DNA of 64,000 nucleotides, taken from assembly GCA_020809705.1 (NCBI GenBank), contig CP085834.1:62001-126000 (forward strand), written 5' to 3'. Of the stretch, positions 58,929-64,000 are shown piece after piece; the first letter of the stretch is position 1, and the number at the start of each line of letters is the position of its first letter. The stretch is from Calonectria ilicicola (lineage: Eukaryota; Ascomycota; Sordariomycetes; Hypocreales; Nectriaceae). The notes beneath the pieces are model-generated. The model saw only the letters and a list, made by a program, of their open reading frames with translations, was not told the origin of the DNA and did not search any database. Made by a program: the position numbers and the translations under genes.

Positions 58929-59759
58929 ATGTTTACAAGAATTCCACACCTATCAACAGCCTCATACCAAAGGCTACGGACCCTGGCTCAATTTACTGCA
59001 GGAACATCATTGATAGGCTGGACGGGTCTTTATCTCTGGACTCGGAACCGCCAATTTGAGCCATTCAACGCTGATGTTGACCCCCTCTTCCGACACCCTA
59101 TGCTAAGTTACATCGACCCTTACAACAAGCCAACGTCTCACGACTCCTGCGTACGCAAAATTCCTCTAAATGATCTTAAATCAGAGCTTCTAGAAGATTT
59201 TGAACAAGGTGGGACTCGCTTAATCTAGGCCTTTTGTGCTGGAATGTGGGGAGGCTACGGTAAGTTCTTAAGATCATCTTTGGATATCATAATTGACTAA
59301 TTACCAGGCTATGCCATACAAAGAAATATCATGTGGTGCATCTCGGATGAGGCGAGTCGCAATGATCTGTGGGACAAATTAGACCTTCTAGCATCAAAAT
59401 ACAATCCAGGTAAATCCGGATATTTCATCCCAGCAGAGACATTTCTGATATTTCAAGGCACTTCTTTTACCAATCATTTTCACGTTCTTTCGAAATCACG
59501 AACATCCATTGTCATGCGAGGTTGCTTCGGCCCAAGACAACATCCGCCCTCTCCGCTACATGTAGACAATATGGTAGAGCTCCAAGTCGCTGTGGATACA
59601 CATGCACATATAGCAGTCCTGAAACTCAAAACCATCACTTTTGACGGCACAAAGAGAGCGTCAGAAGAGCCCGATCCTTTTGGGGGGGTTGGTGGCGTTC
59701 TACATCGACAATATGCGAAGTTATTAGTTGAGTCTGGAGCTGCGAATTGTACACGATGA
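58929..59759 (+). pseudogene. fungal conserved hypothetical protein, interrupted by TAG
   Basis: Exon 1 from ATG 58929 encodes MFTRIPHLSTASYQRLRTLA, a probable membrane helix TAGTSLIGWTGLYLWT, then KPTSHDSCVRKIPLNDLKSE and LEDFEQGGTRLI. There is a TAG at 59226-59228, but the same frame continues AFCAGMWGGYG to a good GTAAG donor. Exon 2 (about 59309-59410: YAIQRNIMWCISDEASRNDL) and exon 3 (from about 59458: FTNHFHVLSKSRTSIVMRG to the stop at 59757-59759) complete a protein of the usual length (about 230 aa). Relatives are known to me as uncharacterised ascomycete proteins; function unknown. The stop replaces what is probably Gln (CAG to TAG) or Glu. Readthrough or a sequence error are alternatives. 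Confidence 0.65.
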
Positions 59760-60059
59760 GCGTAAGAAAACTGCCATATTAATATCGGTGTTTACGAACT
59801 TACGGCATCTATTCGGTGGCGGCTGATACATGGGCACCCTGCTTGGATATTTAGGAAACCACTACTCACTCCCTCTCAACCCCCAGCGATCACCCGGGAA
59901 AAAATACGTCAAGATAAAACCATGAAGTTTAGGGAAAGAGCTTAAAAACACTAGCTCCTTTTATTTCTTTTATTCTATCTAATTCTCACATGTTTGCTAG
60001 AGTATAATGTGCCTGCTTTTGTACTCTTGTTATGTTTACGTTTGCTGACATCGGTGGAT
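59760..60059. other. intergenic, no gene seen
   Basis: 3' flank of the interrupted conserved gene, followed by the LTR-like unit at 60060. Nothing else recognised. Confidence 0.5.
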
Positions 60060-60202
60060 TGGTTATGACCGGTGCCGCCGGGCGCGCGATGTCCTATAGC
60101 ACAGCTGTTACCCGCCCCTGTAATTGCAAGCATTGCGATTATTCAATTACATTTTGGATTGGTGGGATAATTTGATATAAAAGGAAGCGCTGGACCCTTA
60201 CA
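60060..60202. repeat. short LTR-like unit, second copy
   Basis: About 143 bp from TGGTTATGACCGGTGCCGCC to TGGACCCTTACA. It aligns with 51889-52028, with the strongest match in the CCTGTAATTGCAAGCATTG core. No matching flanking repeat, so it is probably older or truncated. Confidence 0.55.
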
Positions 60203-61759
60203 GTCGCCCATATATCAGTGGCCTTTTTCGATCATTACACTCAAAGCCTAAGGGCGGGAGATAGGACAGGAAATTTGTAGTTTAGTGTATGATGCATTAT
60301 TAAGACCTGCACTTTCTCTAATTCGAGATAATTTTGATTTAGTATATCTCTAGCCCCCGGAAAGGACGCTCTGCCCAGGTATATAATGCCTTACTATCTA
60401 GTTTCAATGCGATGTTATCGTATAGTAAACTCAGCTGGCTTGAATTGCAAGTCTTGACCTCCAGCGATTAGAAGATGCTTAGGGAAATCCAGTATCTTTT
60501 AGAATCAGTATGTCATTTGACAATGAGAACTCCGGGATGGGACACGAGCATGGGTTATGACGGAGATGGAGTTCATCCTGGGCTCTCCTGAAGACTGGAA
60601 AGCCCTATATAATGCGGAACCTGCTTCTTTGACCGTGGAAGCGGACCCTGCGAGCCAAATTGAGAGTTCGCTATCCTCAACAGCTAGCCAAATAACACAA
60701 CAACTATCCCACCGATCATGACTACCATCAAGGCTGTATGGATGCAAGCTCCATGCGCTTTACTCGCCGTGGTCAGAAAGCAGCCCCGGCTCATTCATCA
60801 ATCGTGTCACAGCTTATCGATAACGCCTTGCATGCTCACTCTTGAAATGAATACGAGCAGAGCGGCGCTCATAATGTCAGTAGCATAGCCAATGTAGAGG
60901 CAATTCCATAATTGAAATCTGATGATTGAAGGCATGCCTGATATGACAAGTCTACGAGTTGCAAGTGATCCCACAACTTCTAAACGGTCGGAGGCTTTCG
61001 CATAAGACGTTAAGCGCCAGGCTTAAATCTTGAACAAGAATCGCGAAGGACATTGCTACCATTCCAGAGGGAGCGAGCCTTCGTATCGGTAAAAGGCCTC
61101 TGTGTCAGGCAGAAAATATTCGTGTCAGGCATCAATTTCTATGAGACAATGCCACTTCCGCCTCTATTTGATAATACCCGGGATCCGGGATATCAAGTCT
61201 CAGAGCAATGTCCCACCTAATCTTAGCTGCAAGCACGGCTATCATATCCGAATTCTACGCCATGTCCTTTCCTGGCTTGAACAAGGCGAAACTCCACCTT
61301 GTCATTTCCCTCTTCTACAGGCGAAAACCGCTCACGAGACCGTTCTTAAATAAGACAGGCCAGCACTACACGCTTCAAGGTGGCTATATATCTGGGACCT
61401 TAGTGCTCGATCGTTCCTAGATTGCTGAAAAGGCTGCATCGGGTCATATATCACTAAAATGGCCTCGGGCGGTGAAGAGTTGTGGGGCACACAGCGGTGT
61501 GATATTAGCCCAAGGTTAATCCAAATGAACCCAAACAGGCAGTTTTAGGCTCAAGAATATACTAGAGATGCACCCCAGTATTGTACCTCAACAAGGCAAG
61601 GGTCAATCACAACCATGTATTTAAAGCAGCCAGCACATGCTGTTTGTTGGTTCAGTTTCATGTTGCGATGTCTTGCTAGTTTCGTCAACTGCACCGATTC
61701 TCACGGCAGCTAACTGGTACAGTCGCGTGTTTGGCATTGTCTAGCCCAATTGGGAAAAT
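60203..61759. other. intergenic, no gene supported
   Basis: About 1.55 kb of ordinary composition upstream of the MFS gene. Short frames on both strands lack any recognisable domain. Presumed promoter and relic repeat DNA. Confidence 0.4.
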
Positions 61760-63452
61760 ATGCAACCGTCAAAGGAACCCGACCGTTCAGAGGAGCAGGT
61801 GGAGGCAGCGGCTGTAGATGATCTCGCCCGCATTGGCAACCAAGAAGAGCACGAACTTGGTAAACTTGAATCCTTGCGTCGCTATCCAAAGTCGTGCGCC
61901 TGGGTTCTCTTTGCCGTGTGGTATGTTTTGCTAGTCAGTTTTGAGAACCAAGCGTCTGGCAACATTCTCGGCATCCCACGGTTCCGAGAAGATTTTGGTT
62001 ACCTTAACAATGGCAGCTATGTCCTGCACGCAAATTGGCAGTCGGCCTTTAGCGGTGCCCCAATGGCTTCGTAAGTGCACCTAGGATTTCTCTCCGATTT
62101 ATTGCACCAAAGACTGACATATGGCCATCTCTAGCGCCATCATTGGATGCCTAGGTGGAGGATATCTAGCTGACAGATTTGGGCGCAAAGTGATGCTCCA
62201 CGTGACTCTCGTCTTGAGCTATGCTGCTATCACACTGGAGTTTGTCTCGACGACCAACGAGCAGTTCTTTGGAGGCAAGTTTATGAATGGATTTGCTACT
62301 GGTTGCATTGCCACCGTTTGCGTGAGCTATATCGGCGAGGTTTGTGATATGAATTTCCCTTTCAAAGCAAGACTATTGCTAATTGACTCATAGATTGCTC
62401 CTTTGGCTTTTCGAGGTGTTGCCACTTGTTTAGTAGGGTTCTCTTACACATTCGGACCACTCGTCTCGGCATTAATCGTCAAGTACACTGGTACACTTCC
62501 AAATAGGTGGGCGTACCGATCTGTCTTTTGTGCACAGTACGGGTTTGCTGCCGTCATAACGCCATTCGTATTTTTCATGCCCGAATCTCCCTGGTGGCTT
62601 ATGTCCAAGGGCCGTGAAACAGCTGCTTTGCGAAGCCTCGAATCGCTCGGCTACCGCGGGGACGAAGGCTACGCGAGACTTTCGGTCATCAAGCACACGC
62701 TTGAGAAGATCCGCACTGAGACTGAAGGGGTTACGTATCTTGAATGCTTTCGAGCGACCAACTTACGCCGAACCTGCATCAGTATTGCACCAAAGTGTAT
62801 GCAAGCCTTTTCTGGCATCACGTTTGCGTCAAGCTATGCTACCTACTATATGCAACTTGCAGGTTACAGTTCCGATAAGAGTTTTACGTTGCAGATTATC
62901 CAGCAGATTGTCTCCATGATAGGCAGCATGATGTCATGGTACTGTGTTGACCGTGTCGGTCGACGAAACTTGACATTTTATGGATTGCTCTCGTTGACGG
63001 TTATTTTGTTGGCAATGGGAGGATGCGCTACCGCAGATACGAACCCGAGAGCAATTGAGGCCACGGTTGCTTTTATTCTCTTGTATTGCTGGATGTACAA
63101 CCTCTCAATCGGCGCCGTTGCGTTCACTGTCCTCGCTGAGGTTCCTACATCGCGACTCCGCGCCAAGACGGTCGGCATCGGCCTCGCTGTCGTCAACGGT
63201 TTGAACATGATGTGGAGTTTCGTGCTCCCATATCTCTTCAATCCGGACAAAGCAAACCTTGGCGCCAAAGTTGCTTTCATTTTTGGTGGCTGCAGCGTCT
63301 TGTGCTTGATATACTTGTGGTTCGAGCTTCCCGAGACAGCAGGCCGAACCTATGAGGAGTTGGATGAGATGTTTACGAAGAAGGTCCCGGCGCGAAAGTT
63401 CAAGAACTTTCGTCCCGAAGCGCAGGTTGTAGATGAGAAGGCATTGGAGTAA
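61760..63452 (+). CDS. MFS sugar transporter
   Basis: Three exons (61760-62070, 62135-62339, 62394-63452) encode 524 aa, intact. Sugar-porter signatures: LADRFGRKVML between TM2 and TM3, PESPWWLMSKGRE after TM6, DRVGRRNLTFYG between TM8 and TM9, and PETAGRTYEELDEMF at the C-terminus. Twelve hydrophobic helices are apparent, with a hydrophilic N-tail of about 48 residues rich in Glu. It resembles fungal alpha-glucoside/hexose permeases rather than the porter at 9440, with which it shares only the family signatures. Second intron donor is GTTTGT, weaker than usual. It stands alone in this window; substrate unknown. Confidence 0.92.
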
Positions 63453-64000
63453 CTATGTAGCTGGGACATGCAACATTCTGATCAATTGTACCCGTGTTTA
63501 TTTAATTGACTGACCTATGTTCCGTTGTTCGCGTTTAGATCCTTCTCAATACTCTGACTCAGCGGAATTTTGAAGTAGAAATGTGGGGGCGGGATTCTTC
63601 CGCGTTCACTTTACTACCAAGCGTGATTTCTTAGGGCGATGTCGCCTTTGTTCTACGCCCTTTGTGCGGATACTTGGATCCGATCATTTCCGAGGCTCGG
63701 CCTGCCAGTTTGAGCGCTCAAATGATGCTAGCCTAGAATAAGGCTGATTGAATGCTCAGGCCAATGTGACGTAACTAGTTTCCCCGGTAGACCAGGTGAA
63801 TCCTTGTGGGGTTACAACAGCCTGTGGAGCCCCGCGAAGAGATTGCGGTGAATCTCGATGGGGAAAGTCTAAGCCTTCAAGCAACTTGGGCCTTATCGTC
63901 TCAGGCAAATATTACTGGACTGGCCCTCTCATGTTGGTGGCTTCTCATCGCATGCACCGCTGAGAACTATGGCGTCCGTGTCAGATCCGGCTGCAAAATT
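63453..64000. other. 3' flank, no gene seen
   Basis: Terminator region of the MFS gene and ordinary DNA to the window edge. No supported frame. Confidence 0.5.

Overview
The window is nuclear DNA of a filamentous ascomycete (Pezizomycotina). Genes carry several short introns of about 45-60 nt with GTAAGT-type donors. The families are typically fungal: a Zn2Cys6/fungal_trans regulator, a PTH11-like rhodopsin protein, a bZIP/DUF3425 protein and MFS sugar porters. GC-balanced gene DNA alternates sharply with almost pure A/T blocks full of decayed repeats, as expected for repeat-induced point mutation (RIP). I cannot name the genus.

1-17.3 kb is a compact metabolic cluster. It holds an Fe(II)/2-oxoglutarate dioxygenase of the PhyH family, an SDR reductase and a zinc MDR polyol/sugar dehydrogenase that share a divergent promoter, an HpcH/HpaI (2-keto-3-deoxy-sugar acid) aldolase, an MFS sugar porter, a mitochondrial flavocytochrome b2-type L-2-hydroxyacid dehydrogenase, and a Zn2Cys6 regulator. 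Read together, this suggests uptake and oxidation of a (deoxy)sugar, aldol cleavage to pyruvate plus a lactaldehyde/lactate-type fragment, and respiration of lactate through cytochrome c. The substrate is inferred only. A 9-bp motif, CGGYTAAAC, recurs in two of the cluster promoters.

17.9-30.2 kb holds a seven-TM rhodopsin-like receptor, about 3 kb with no recognisable gene, a large Cys-rich/multi-TM membrane protein split by one in-frame TAA, a secreted type-B carboxylesterase, a small protein with an N-myristoylation motif, and a coding fragment cut off where the first AT block begins.

30.2-37.4 and 41.3-56.1 kb are AT-rich, RIP-like repeat blocks. They contain two copies of a Fot1/Pot2-like TIR element with TA target duplications; a long-inverted-arm element whose uninterrupted arm records the empty site of one TIR insertion; a complete Ty3/gypsy LTR element (46385-53351, minus strand, TSD ATAGG) inserted in an older copy of its own family; a truncated gypsy copy; several solo LTRs; and a 140-bp LTR-like unit of normal GC content with its own TSD. 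Between the blocks is a GC-balanced island (37.4-41.2 kb) with a damaged bZIP/DUF3425 gene, a secreted SnoaL-like protein and two hairpin MITEs.

56.1-64 kb holds another MITE, a broken metallo-beta-lactamase gene, a fungal conserved gene interrupted by a TAG, a second copy of the short LTR-like unit, and an intact MFS sugar transporter. No rRNA, tRNA or CRISPR was found.
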